A stretch of 44,028 nucleotides of DNA from CAVPDE01 sp964580575 (lineage in GTDB: Bacteria; Desulfobacterota; DSM-4660; Desulfatiglandales; HGW-15), in the NCBI GenBank assembly GCA_964580575.1, contig CAZOLJ010000038.1:1-44028 (forward strand), in the 5' to 3' direction. This document shows positions 31,007 to 39,011 of this stretch, in pieces. The notes beneath the pieces were generated by a model, which saw only the letters and a list, made by a program, of their open reading frames with translations, did no database searches and had not been told where the DNA came from. The first letter of the stretch is position 1; each line of letters opens with the position of its first letter. The translations under genes were made by a program, and so were the position numbers.

Positions 31007-32674
31007 ATGAAAAGCGATGCAGTGAGAAAAGGAATAGACCGGGCGCCGCACCGGTCCCTCTTCAAGGCCATGGGCTACACGGACAAGGAATTGAGGAGAC
31101 CCCTCGTAGGGATCGCGAATTCAGCGAACGAGATTATCCCCGGGCACATTCATCTGGACAAGCTTGTGGAAGCTGTGAAGGCAGGGGTCTACATGGCAGG
31201 GGGCGTTCCCATCGAGTTCGGCGGCATCGGGGTGTGTGACGGGATTGCCATGAATCACGAGGGCATGAAATACTCCCTCGCCAGCCGGGAGCTCATTGCC
31301 GATTCCGTGGAAGTGATGGCCAAAGCGCATGCGTTTGATGCGCTTGTGCTCGTTCCGAACTGCGACAAGATCATTCCCGGAATGCTCATGGCGGCGGCTC
31401 GTTTGGACATCCCCTCGATCATAGTGAGCGGCGGGCCCATGCTCGCCGGCAGACACCCTTCGAAGCCTGAGCAGAAGATCGATCTCATCACAGTGTTTGA
31501 AGCGGTGGGTGCGGTTCATTCCGGAAAGATGTCGGAACAGGAGCTTGGTTTGATCGAAGATCAGGCATGCCCCACGTGCGGCTCATGCGCGGGCATGTTC
31601 ACGGCGAATTCCATGAACTGCCTCAGTGAAGCCATCGGCATGGCCCTTCCGGGGAACGGCACTATTCCTGCGGTCATGGCCGCTCGCCTGAGACTGGCCA
31701 AAGAGTCAGGAATGCAGATCATGACTCTGCTTGAAAAAAAGATCACTGCGCGAACCATTATGACCGAAAAAGCCTTTGCCAATGCGCTCACGGTGGACAT
31801 GGCCCTGGGGTGTTCAACGAACACGCTCCTGCACCTTTCCGCCATAGCCAAGGAAGCAGGAATGACGTTGCCTCTGGAGAGAATCAACGAGATCAGCAGG
31901 AAAACGCCGAATCTGTGTTCTCTGAGTCCGGGCGGAAAGGATCACATCGAGGATCTGGACCGAGCCGGGGGCATCAGCGCTGTCATAAGGGAGCTGAGCC
32001 GTGCAGGATTGATTCACCAGGACAGCATCACGGTGACCACGAAAAGCGTGGGACAAAACACCAAGAGGTCCTCCATCCGCGATCCTCAAGTCATTCGGAC
32101 GTTCAAGGATCCGTACCGGCCTGAAGGGGGGCTGGCGATACTCTACGGCAATCTGGCGCCTCAGGGATGTGTGGTCAAGCAGTCCGCAGTCCGGCAGGAA
32201 ATGATCCGACACCAGGGGCCTGCGCGCGTGTTCGACTCGGAGGACGAGGCGACTAAAGCGATCATGGCCGGCCGGATTCGGAAAGGGGAAGTGGTCGTCA
32301 TTCGTTACGAGGGGCCCAAAGGGGGTCCCGGCATGCGCGAGATGCTCACGCCCACCTCCGCCATCGTCGGTATGGGCCTGGATGCTCATGTGGCCTTGAT
32401 TACGGACGGCCGGTTTTCCGGCGGAACACGGGGAGCGGCGATCGGGCATGTGTCGCCTGAAGCCATGGAAGGCGGTCCCATTGCAGCGATCAAAACCGGG
32501 GACATCATCAAGATCGACATCAAGAACAAGAAAATTGACGTGCTACTCACAAAGCAGGAGATCAAACAACGTCTTTCCAAGTGGAAAGCACCGAAGCCGA
32601 AGGTGACCACAGGGTATCTTTCGCGCTATGCGCAGAGGGTATCTTCGGCGGACGAAGGAGCGATTTTGAAGTAA
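31007..32674 (+). CDS. ilvD: Dihydroxy-acid dehydratase IlvD
   Basis: IlvD dehydrates 2,3-dihydroxy-3-methylvalerate and -isovalerate in the common Ile/Val path. Motifs: 'LVPNCDKIIPGMLMAAARLDIPSI', 'ACPTCGSCAGMFTANSMNCLSEA' (Fe-S cysteines), 'GPKGGPGMREML' and 'TDGRFSGGTRGAAIGHVSPEA'. I chose the ATG at 31007 because AGAGGAG ends six bases before it; in-frame starts at 30980, 30983 and 31004 exist and would add 1-9 residues. Length about 555 is normal. Confidence 0.95.
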   Translation: MKSDAVRKGIDRAPHRSLFKAMGYTDKELRRPLVGIANSANEIIPGHIHLDKLVEAVKAGVYMAGGVPIEFGGIGVCDGIAMNHEGMKYSLASRELIADSVEVMAKAHAFDALVLVPNCDKIIPGMLMAAARLDIPSIIVSGGPMLAGRHPSKPEQKIDLITVFEAVGAVHSGKMSEQELGLIEDQACPTCGSCAGMFTANSMNCLSEAIGMALPGNGTIPAVMAARLRLAKESGMQIMTLLEKKITARTIMTEKAFANALTVDMALGCSTNTLLHLSAIAKEAGMTLPLERINEISRKTPNLCSLSPGGKDHIEDLDRAGGISAVIRELSRAGLIHQDSITVTTKSVGQNTKRSSIRDPQVIRTFKDPYRPEGGLAILYGNLAPQGCVVKQSAVRQEMIRHQGPARVFDSEDEATKAIMAGRIRKGEVVVIRYEGPKGGPGMREMLTPTSAIVGMGLDAHVALITDGRFSGGTRGAAIGHVSPEAMEGGPIAAIKTGDIIKIDIKNKKIDVLLTKQEIKQRLSKWKAPKPKVTTGYLSRYAQRVSSADEGAILK

Positions 32675-32675
32675 T

Positions 32676-32757
32676 CGGGAAATTGAGGAATTCTGGAATT
32701 GGGGAATTGAGGGATTGGGGAATTCGCAATTCCTAAATTCCAGAATTCGGGATTTCT
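32676..32757. repeat. Iterated GAATTGGG octamer inverted-repeat element
   Basis: The left arm (32683-32724) reads in octamers: GAATTCTG, GAATTGGG, GAATTGAG, GGATTGGG. The right arm 32725-32757 is the reverse complement type (CAATTCCTAAATTCCAG). It occupies the whole ilvD-ilvB gap. Confidence 0.6.
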
Positions 32758-32771
32758 AAAGCAAAGGGGTG

Positions 32772-34466
32772 ATGACCATTAAACTCACAGGCGCACAAAT
32801 CATTATCAAGGCATTGCAGGAAGAAGGCGTGGACACCCTCTTCGGGTATCCGGGAGGTGCCATCATTGACCTCTATGATCAGCTGGTGAACTCGGACATC
32901 CGTCACATCATGGTTCGCCACGAGCAAGGGGCGGTGCACGCGGCAGACGGCTATGCTCGCGCATCGGGCAAGGTCGGCGTCTGTCTCGTGACGTCAGGAC
33001 CGGGCGCAACCAACACGGTGTCAGGGATAGCATCGGCGTACATGGATTCGATTCCCGTGGTGATTCTTACCGGGCAGGTGCCCACCAGTTTAATCGGAAA
33101 CGACGCGTTCCAGGAAGTGGACATTGTGGGAATCACGAGGCCGTGCACCAAGCACAACTACCTCGTGAAAAACGTGGACGATCTCTCAAGGGTCATCAAG
33201 GAGGCTTTTCACATTGCCCGGTCCGGACGGCCGGGGCCTGTTCTGGTGGATATGCCAAAGGACCTGTTGAAGGCAAGAGCACAGTACAAGCCTCTCAAAG
33301 AGGTGAACCTGAAATCCTACAATCCCAACTATGAACCCAACATCAAGCAGTTGCCCAAGGTCATCGATCTGATCAAGGAGGCGAGCAGGCCGGTCATCTT
33401 CTCGGGCGGCGGGGTGATTCTTTCCAGGGGTTGGAAGGAACTGAGGGAGTTTGCTAGAAAAATTCACGCTCCGGTGACCTCCACCCTTATGGGTCTTGGG
33501 GCGTTCCCGGCTTCAGATTCTCTTTGGTTGGGCATGATCGGCATGCACGGCACCTATTGCGCCAACATGTCCACGTCCGAGTGTGACCTCCTGATCGCTG
33601 TGGGTGTGCGCTTCGACGATCGCGTCACAGGCAAAATCGACGCCTTTGCCCCTAATGCCCGGATCGTTCACATCGACATCGACCCCACGTCCATCCGCAA
33701 GAATATCCGCGTGTCTGTTCCCATTGTAGGGGACTGCAGAATTACGCTTCACAAGCTGAACAGGATGCTGGACACGGAGGCCCTGGGCCATGTGAAAGAA
33801 CGGCGAGAACCGTGGCGGCGGCAGATAGAAGAGTGGAAGAGGACAAAACCGCTTGCGTACACCCTGGATGATCGTGTGATCAAGCCCCAGTACGTGATCG
33901 AAAAACTTTTTGAAATGACGCAGGGGAAAGCGATCATCACCACTGAAGTGGGCCAGAACCAGATGTGGACGGCCCAGTATTTCCGTTTTGATCATCCCAA
34001 TTCTTTCATCACTTCAGGAGGGTTGGGGTGCATGGGATTCGGTTTGCCCGCAGCCATAGGCGCCCAGGTCGCCTGCCCCGATAAGCTTGTGGTCGACATC
34101 GCAGGGGACGGAAGCATTCAAATGAATATCCAGGAGATGGCCACGGCCATGCAGTACAACCTCCCTGTGAAGATCGCCATCCTGAACAACGGCTTCCTCG
34201 GGATGGTCCGGCAGTGGCAGGAGTTTTTCTACGACAAAAGGTATGCATGTACGGAAATGAACGTTGCGCCGGACTTTGTGAAACTGGCGGAAGCCTACGG
34301 CGCTGTGGGATTGCGGGCCACAAAACCAGAAGAGGTGGAAACGGTTCTGGAAAAAGCGCTCTCCGTTCACAGGCCTGTGATCATGGACTTCGTGGTGGAA
34401 AGGGAGGAGTGTGTGTACCCTATGGTGCCGTCAGGGGCGCCTATCACGGAGATGTTACTTGTGTAA
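32772..34466 (+). CDS. ilvB: Acetolactate synthase large (catalytic) subunit IlvB
   Basis: IlvB is the thiamine-diphosphate enzyme that joins two pyruvates, or pyruvate and 2-oxobutyrate. It is 564 residues from ATG 32772 (GTG 32769 is adjacent). Motifs: 'GYPGGAIIDLYDQL', 'VRHEQGAVHAADGYARASG' with the catalytic Glu, 'GPGATNTVSGIASAYMDS', 'GQVPTSLIGNDAFQE', and the ThDP motif 'VDIAGDGSIQMNIQEMATAMQYNLPVKIAILNN'. It is the catalytic half of the AHAS holoenzyme with ilvN downstream. Confidence 0.96.
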   Translation: MTIKLTGAQIIIKALQEEGVDTLFGYPGGAIIDLYDQLVNSDIRHIMVRHEQGAVHAADGYARASGKVGVCLVTSGPGATNTVSGIASAYMDSIPVVILTGQVPTSLIGNDAFQEVDIVGITRPCTKHNYLVKNVDDLSRVIKEAFHIARSGRPGPVLVDMPKDLLKARAQYKPLKEVNLKSYNPNYEPNIKQLPKVIDLIKEASRPVIFSGGGVILSRGWKELREFARKIHAPVTSTLMGLGAFPASDSLWLGMIGMHGTYCANMSTSECDLLIAVGVRFDDRVTGKIDAFAPNARIVHIDIDPTSIRKNIRVSVPIVGDCRITLHKLNRMLDTEALGHVKERREPWRRQIEEWKRTKPLAYTLDDRVIKPQYVIEKLFEMTQGKAIITTEVGQNQMWTAQYFRFDHPNSFITSGGLGCMGFGLPAAIGAQVACPDKLVVDIAGDGSIQMNIQEMATAMQYNLPVKIAILNNGFLGMVRQWQEFFYDKRYACTEMNVAPDFVKLAEAYGAVGLRATKPEEVETVLEKALSVHRPVIMDFVVEREECVYPMVPSGAPITEMLLV

Positions 34467-34470
34467 AAAA

Positions 34471-34745
34471 GAGAATGGAGTAATGGAGTGTTGGAGTGAA
34501 GGAGTATTGGAAGAAAAGAGTGGAATGGTGGAATGTTGGAAGAATGGAAGGATGTGAAGCGGAAGACAGCCGGCGTCGCCTCCGGCTATGCCATGCCAAG
34601 GAAGACAGCATAGAGGCAGGAATAATGGAAGAATAGAGCCCCGAAGAATTGGGGTAATGGAAAAACCCGAGAAAAGCGGTCAAAGGTGTTTTCTTTTGCT
34701 TTACCATCACTCCAGCACTCCAATCCTCCATTACTCCAGTAATCG
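34471..34745. repeat. GGAGTAAT octamer inverted-repeat element, copy 2
   Basis: This is the largest copy. The left arm (34474-34510) has GGAGTAAT, GGAGTGTT, GGAGTGAA and GGAGTATT. A central unique insert (34511-34640) contains GGAAGACAGC twice and a Gly/Ala-rich block with no gene. The core is 34651-34713; the right arm 34708-34740 has CACTCC/TACTCC words. It fills the 348-bp ilvB-ilvN gap. Confidence 0.7.
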
Positions 34746-34814
34746 AACAGTCGACCGGAACCATTAACACTCAGAAACACTTGTGAGGCTCAAGCACATA
34801 AGGAATAGAGAATT

Positions 34815-35312
34815 ATGACTAACGGCCAATCCAAGAAACACATTCTTTCCATGCTGGTGGACAATGAGCCGGGCGTCCTTTCCCGGGTGGCAGGACTTTT
34901 CAGCGGCCGGGGGTTTAACATCGACAGCCTGTGCGTGTCCGAAACCACGGACCCCCTTGTTTCGAGAATCACCCTGGTGGCTATAGGCGACATGAGCATT
35001 CTCGAACAGATCAAGAAGCAGTTGAACAAGCTGATCAACGTGATCAAGGTGCTGGATTTCACAGAGACGGACTTTGTCCAGCGGGAAACGGCTCTCGTGA
35101 AGGTCCGGGCAAAACCGGAAAACCGCGCCGAGATTCTGAGAATGGCGGACATTTTCCGCTCCACTGTCGTTGATGTGGGAACAGAGTACTACACCATGGA
35201 GGTGACCGGAGATGACGGAAAGATCAGCGCTTTTCTGAAACTCCTCAAGCCCATGGGTGTCAAGGAAATCGCAAGAACCGGGCCGGTGGCCCTTGCGCGA
35301 GAAAAGAAATAG
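34815..35312 (+). CDS. ilvN: Acetolactate synthase small (regulatory) subunit IlvN/IlvH
   Basis: This 165-residue regulatory subunit activates IlvB and confers valine feedback inhibition. The N-terminal ACT domain reads 'HILSMLVDNEPGVLSRVAGLFSGRGFNIDSLCV' with the valine-binding N-E-P-G-V-L turn, then 'ISLT'-like 'SRITLVAIG'. The C-terminal domain contains 'VKVRAKPENRAEILRMADIFRSTVVDVG', typical of IlvH. It precedes ilvC by 12 bases. Confidence 0.95.
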   Translation: MTNGQSKKHILSMLVDNEPGVLSRVAGLFSGRGFNIDSLCVSETTDPLVSRITLVAIGDMSILEQIKKQLNKLINVIKVLDFTETDFVQRETALVKVRAKPENRAEILRMADIFRSTVVDVGTEYYTMEVTGDDGKISAFLKLLKPMGVKEIARTGPVALAREKK

Positions 35313-35324
35313 AAAGGAGCGAAT

Positions 35325-36380
35325 ATGGCAAAGATTGATTTTGGCGGCACAAAGGAAGAAGTCATTACCTCGGAGGAGTACCCTATCTCCAAGGCTAGAG
35401 AGATTCTGAAAGACGAAAAGATCGCGGTTCTGGGTTATGGCGTTCAAGGGCCTGGCCAGGCGCTCAATCTGAGAGACAATGGATTCTCGGTTATTATCGG
35501 CCAGAGGGAAGAAGAGCCCATGTACTGGAACAAGGCGATTCAGGATGGATTCGTACCGGGGAAAACTCTGTTCCCGATCGAAGAAGCTGCAGAGAAAGGA
35601 ACCATCATCATGTTTCTTCTCTCCGACGCGGGTCAGATGGCGGCTTGGCCGAAGGTGAAGCCGCACCTCAAAGAGGGGGACGCCCTGTACTTCTCGCACG
35701 GATTTTCGATTGTCTACAAGAAGCAGACCCAGGTGATCCCGCCCAAGAACATCGACGTGATCATGGTTGCGCCCAAAGGCTCGGGCCGGTCCGTGCGAGC
35801 CAACTTCCTGGACGGGAGCGGCATCAACTCCAGCTTCGCCGTGTTCCAGGATTTCACTGGAAGGGCAAAGGAGAGGACTGCGGCCCTCGGCATTGCGATC
35901 GGGTCAGGGTATCTTTTCCCCACTACCTTTCAAAAAGAGGTTTACAGCGACCTCACGGGAGAAAGGGGTGTGCTCATGGGCTGCCTTGCAGGCGTGATGG
36001 AAGCCCAGTACGATCTTTTGCGGAAAAAAGGTCATTCTCCGAGCGAGGCATTCAACGAAACCGTTGAAGAGCTGACCCAGAGCCTGATCCGGCTCGTCGC
36101 TGAAAACGGCATGGACTGGATGTATGCCAACTGCAGCACCACGGCCCAGAGAGGCGCGCTGGACTGGAAGAAGAAATTTCGCAACGCGGTCGCCCCTGTT
36201 TTTCGTGAGCTTTACACCAGGGTCAAGCAGGGCAAGGAGACGGAAATCGTTCTCAAGGCGAACAGCGCGCCGGATTACAGGGAGAAGCTGGACAAGGAGC
36301 TCTCAGCGATGAGGAACTCCGAAATGTGGAGAGCAGGTGCAGCGGTCAGAGGTCTCAGACCCGAAAATAGAAAAAAGTAG
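35325..36380 (+). CDS. ilvC: Ketol-acid reductoisomerase IlvC, Ilv5-like type
   Basis: IlvC isomerises and reduces acetolactate and acetohydroxybutyrate. The 351-residue protein has the nucleotide loop 'VLGYGVQGPGQALNLRDNGF', then 'FSHGFSIVYKKQTQVIPP' and 'VAPKGSGRSVRANFLDG'. The 'ETTF..E..SDL' metal motif reads TTFQKEVYSDLTGERGVLMG, and 'NETVEELTQSLIRLVAENGMDWMYANCSTTAQRG' follows. This wording is nearer to the fungal Ilv5/Bacteroidetes group than to the common bacterial class I form (GYGSQGHA). It is 14 bases from leuB. Confidence 0.94.
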   Translation: MAKIDFGGTKEEVITSEEYPISKAREILKDEKIAVLGYGVQGPGQALNLRDNGFSVIIGQREEEPMYWNKAIQDGFVPGKTLFPIEEAAEKGTIIMFLLSDAGQMAAWPKVKPHLKEGDALYFSHGFSIVYKKQTQVIPPKNIDVIMVAPKGSGRSVRANFLDGSGINSSFAVFQDFTGRAKERTAALGIAIGSGYLFPTTFQKEVYSDLTGERGVLMGCLAGVMEAQYDLLRKKGHSPSEAFNETVEELTQSLIRLVAENGMDWMYANCSTTAQRGALDWKKKFRNAVAPVFRELYTRVKQGKETEIVLKANSAPDYREKLDKELSAMRNSEMWRAGAAVRGLRPENRKK

Positions 36381-36394
36381 AGAAAGGGGCCAGC

Positions 36395-37465
36395 ATGTCC
36401 AAACAGTATAAGATTGCAGTCATTCCCGGAGACGGAACCGGACCGGAAGTTGTAGCGGAAGGGATCAAGGCGCTGAAGGCCTTGTCGAAAAGATGCGGCG
36501 TGCAGTTTGATTTCAATGAATTTCCCCTCGGAGGAGAGCAGTATCTGAAGAAAGGAACCTTGCTGCCCGCGGAGGTGATCGAGGAACTGAAAGGCACGGA
36601 TGCCATCTACCTGGGCGCTATCGGCCACCCTGATGTGAGGCCCGGCATCCTCGAAAGAGACATCCTGCTGAAAATGCGCTTTGTGCTCGATCTCTACATC
36701 AACCTCAGGCCGGTCGTCCTTTATCCCGGAGTGGACACCCCTCTCAAGGACAAGGGCCCTGAGGATATCGACTTCCTGGTCGTGCGGGAGAACACGGAAG
36801 GCATGTACGCAGGAGGAGGCGGTTTTTTCAAGAAGGGAACGCCGGACGAGGTGGCCATCCAGGAGTCGGTGAACACCCGCAAGGGAGTCGAGCGCTGCAT
36901 TCGCTATGCCTTCGAGGTTTGCAGGAAAAGGAACAAGAAGAAGCGCCTCACCCTTTGCGGCAAAACCAATGTGCTGATCTATGAATCTGACCTGTGGTTC
37001 AGGGTTTTTGAGGAGGTCAGCAAGAGGTATCCGGATGTGGAGACCAACTACCAGCACGTCGACGCTCTCTGCATGTGGATGATCAAGAACCCGGAGCAGT
37101 TTGACGTGGTCGTCACCACCAACCTGTTCGGAGACATCATCACGGATCTGGGAGCGATTATCCAGGGCGGGTTGGGCATTGCAGCAGGAGGAAACATCAA
37201 CCCCGAAGGGGCCGCCATGTTCGAACCCATGGGAGGGTCGGCGCCCAAGTACACGGGACTCAACGTGATCAACCCCATGGCGGCTATTGCGGCAGCCCAG
37301 ATGATGGTGGACTACCTGGGTGAGAAAGAGGCGGCCGAAATTCTCCAGCGGGCGATGAAAGAGGTCCTCAAGAACCATCTCAAGAGCCTGGAAGCGAAGA
37401 AGATGGGCTACGGCACAAAGGAGGTCGGGGACCTGGTGGTGAAGTATTTAGAAAGACCGGAGTAA
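36395..37465 (+). CDS. leuB: 3-isopropylmalate dehydrogenase LeuB-like
   Basis: LeuB oxidatively decarboxylates 3-isopropylmalate; with citramalate-derived methylmalate it also serves isoleucine synthesis. The 356-residue protein has 'IPGDGTGPEVVAEGIKAL', 'MRFVLDLYINLRPV' with the substrate arginines, 'VVRENTEGMYAGGGG', the metal-binding 'VVVTTNLFGDIITDLGAII' and 'PMGGSAPKYTG'. The isocitrate/isopropylmalate family is certain; the substrate is inferred from its operon. Its stop TAA is supplied by the GGAGTAATGG unit of the following repeat. Confidence 0.92.
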   Translation: MSKQYKIAVIPGDGTGPEVVAEGIKALKALSKRCGVQFDFNEFPLGGEQYLKKGTLLPAEVIEELKGTDAIYLGAIGHPDVRPGILERDILLKMRFVLDLYINLRPVVLYPGVDTPLKDKGPEDIDFLVVRENTEGMYAGGGGFFKKGTPDEVAIQESVNTRKGVERCIRYAFEVCRKRNKKKRLTLCGKTNVLIYESDLWFRVFEEVSKRYPDVETNYQHVDALCMWMIKNPEQFDVVVTTNLFGDIITDLGAIIQGGLGIAAGGNINPEGAAMFEPMGGSAPKYTGLNVINPMAAIAAAQMMVDYLGEKEAAEILQRAMKEVLKNHLKSLEAKKMGYGTKEVGDLVVKYLERPE

Positions 37466-37633
37466 TGGAGGATTGGAGTAGTGGAGTAATGGGAAAATGA
37501 AGAATGGAGTATTGGAGCATTGGAGTAACGGAGTACTGGGAAAACCTGAGAAAAGCAGCCAAAGGTCTTTCTTTTTGCTTTACCAACACTCCAGTACTCC
37601 ATTACTCCGGTTCTTCGCCACTCCAGCACTCCA
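37459..37633. repeat. GGAGTAAT octamer inverted-repeat element, copy 3
   Basis: The left arm 37459-37540 is a run of octamers (GGAGTAAT, GGAGGATT, GGAGTAGT, GGAGTATT, GGAGCATT, GGAGTAAC). The core is 37530-37592; the right arm 37588-37633 has CACTCCAGTACTCC-type words. It fills the leuB-nitrilase gap (235 bp) and contains no gene. Confidence 0.7.
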
Positions 37634-37700
37634 AACATAAGCCTTCCTTTTGAACTGAAGGCCTTTTTGTCAATTCGACCATCTGCTGCCGAGTAGATTC

Positions 37701-38519
37701 ATGCGCGATCTCCTTGTAGCTGTTGTCTGCATGCACTCCGAGCCCGGCGCGGTTGATAAGAACCTCGAACGGATGGAATCCTTTGTTCACGAGGCCTCGG
37801 AGAGATCAGCAGGCGCGGTTTTGTTCCCTGAGCTTTCCATTTCCGGGTTCACGCTCAAGGAACCGGAAAAGATTTACGACCTGGCCCGGTCAGGATGGAT
37901 GGTGGAGAAGATCGTCCGCATGGCGCATGATGCGAAGCTGATCATCATGGCGGGGATGGTGGAGATCCCCCAAGAGGGACGACCGTACATCACTCACGCT
38001 GTAGCCGGCCCCAGCGGACTCCTGGGACTTTACAGAAAGTCCCACCTGTCTCCCCTGGAAAAAGAGAAATACAGGGAAGGAGACAGCCTATATGTCTTCC
38101 ATGAGAGCGGCCTAACATTCGGCCTAGAGCTTTGCTACGAATCCCATTTCCCTGAGATCAGCACCGTGCTCTCTCTGAAAGGGGCAGAGATTATTTTCAT
38201 GCCCCATGCGAGTCCGCGGGGATATCCGGAAGACAAGATGAAAAGCTGGCTCCGGCATCTGCCGGGCCGGGCCTTTGACAACGGGGTTTTTGTTGTGGCC
38301 TGCAATCAGGTGGGGAGGACCGGCGAGGGTTTATTTTTTCCCGGGGTGATCGTTGTCCTTGACCCGCAAGGCCGGGTCCTGGGGAGCTATACCGGGAATG
38401 AGGAGAAGATGGTTTTCGTGGAGTTGAAGGCGGAGACTCTTCAGGAGACGCGGGCTCACAGAATGAAATACTTCATTCCTCACAGGAGGAAGGATCTATA
38501 CAAAGATCTGGTATCCTGA
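37701..38519 (+). CDS. Carbon-nitrogen hydrolase (nitrilase superfamily)
   Basis: This 272-residue protein has the nitrilase-fold catalytic triad: Glu in FPELSISGF (about residue 44), Lys in YRKSHLSPLEKEKY (about 113) and Cys in LELCYESHFPE (about 147). These enzymes hydrolyse amides or nitriles, or act as omega-amidases; the substrate cannot be told from sequence. It is the last plus-strand gene before dsrC and lies after the third octamer repeat, so it may be on its own transcript. A hairpin follows it at 38540-38571. Confidence 0.85.
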   Translation: MRDLLVAVVCMHSEPGAVDKNLERMESFVHEASERSAGAVLFPELSISGFTLKEPEKIYDLARSGWMVEKIVRMAHDAKLIIMAGMVEIPQEGRPYITHAVAGPSGLLGLYRKSHLSPLEKEKYREGDSLYVFHESGLTFGLELCYESHFPEISTVLSLKGAEIIFMPHASPRGYPEDKMKSWLRHLPGRAFDNGVFVVACNQVGRTGEGLFFPGVIVVLDPQGRVLGSYTGNEEKMVFVELKAETLQETRAHRMKYFIPHRRKDLYKDLVS

Positions 38520-38539
38520 GTTGGTTTCTCCGAAACACA

Positions 38540-38571
38540 AAGGGCACGCGGGAATAAACCCGTGTGCCCTT
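38540..38571. terminator. Hairpin between nitrilase gene and dsrC (convergent)
   Basis: AAGGGCACGCGGG (38540-38552) pairs with CCCGTGTGCCCTT (38559-38571), a long GC-rich stem with one G-T pair and a 6-base loop. No strict T-run follows on either strand, so it may be a weak or bidirectional terminator or a transcript-end stabiliser. Confidence 0.6.
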
Positions 38572-38599
38572 AGTTGTGTGTTGGTTTAGAACTAACGGA

Positions 38600-38917
38600 C
38601 TACACGCAACCGGTCGGTTTCGGCAAACCAGCCATCTTACAGGCTCCTTTGCCCGGTCCTGATGGAAACAGCTCATAGATGTATTTTAGTTTGTAACCTG
38701 TGACCTTGGAAAGAATTCGCACCATGGGAGCAATGCCGTTCTTCTTATAATAGTCCTGAAGGACACTGATCACTTTCCAGTGCTCATCGGTCAGTTCCTC
38801 GATTCCTTCAGTGTGTTTGACGTAACTGACCCATGACTTATTCCAGTTGTTGAAATCGTCGATGAATCCGTCTTCATCCACATTGAAGGTGTTCCCTTCG
38901 AAATCCACACTTGGCAT
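38600..38917 (-). CDS. dsrC: DsrC, sulfur-carrier substrate of DsrAB
   Basis: DsrC carries sulfite sulfur as a trisulfide between DsrAB and DsrMKJOP. The 105-residue protein begins MPSVDFEGNTFNVDEDGFID and has both conserved C-terminal cysteines: Cys93 in GACKMAGL and the penultimate Cys104 in PTGCV. Having both marks true DsrC, not TusE, which lacks the first. AAAGGAGG precedes the ATG, and a promoter lies at 38983-39011. dsrC is usually remote from dsrAB in sulfate reducers; here it is only about 2.2 kb away. Confidence 0.96.
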   Translation of the reverse strand: MPSVDFEGNTFNVDEDGFIDDFNNWNKSWVSYVKHTEGIEELTDEHWKVISVLQDYYKKNGIAPMVRILSKVTGYKLKYIYELFPSGPGKGACKMAGLPKPTGCV

Positions 38918-38982
38918 ACCCTGAATCCTCCTTTTATTAATTATCTTGCTGGGTTAGGTATCTTCGCAGGATGGTATTCCAT

Positions 38983-39011
38983 CGTATAACTTAATTCGGA
39001 AATCATGTCAA
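38983..39011 (-). promoter_or_regulatory. Promoter for dsrC inside the dsrN 3' end
   Basis: On the minus strand TTGACA (39006-39011), 17 bases, TATACG (38983-38988). The -35 overlaps the dsrN stop. A small palindromic word (GATGG/CCATC, 38970-38983) lies beside the -10 and could be an operator; this last point is speculative. Confidence 0.55.
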
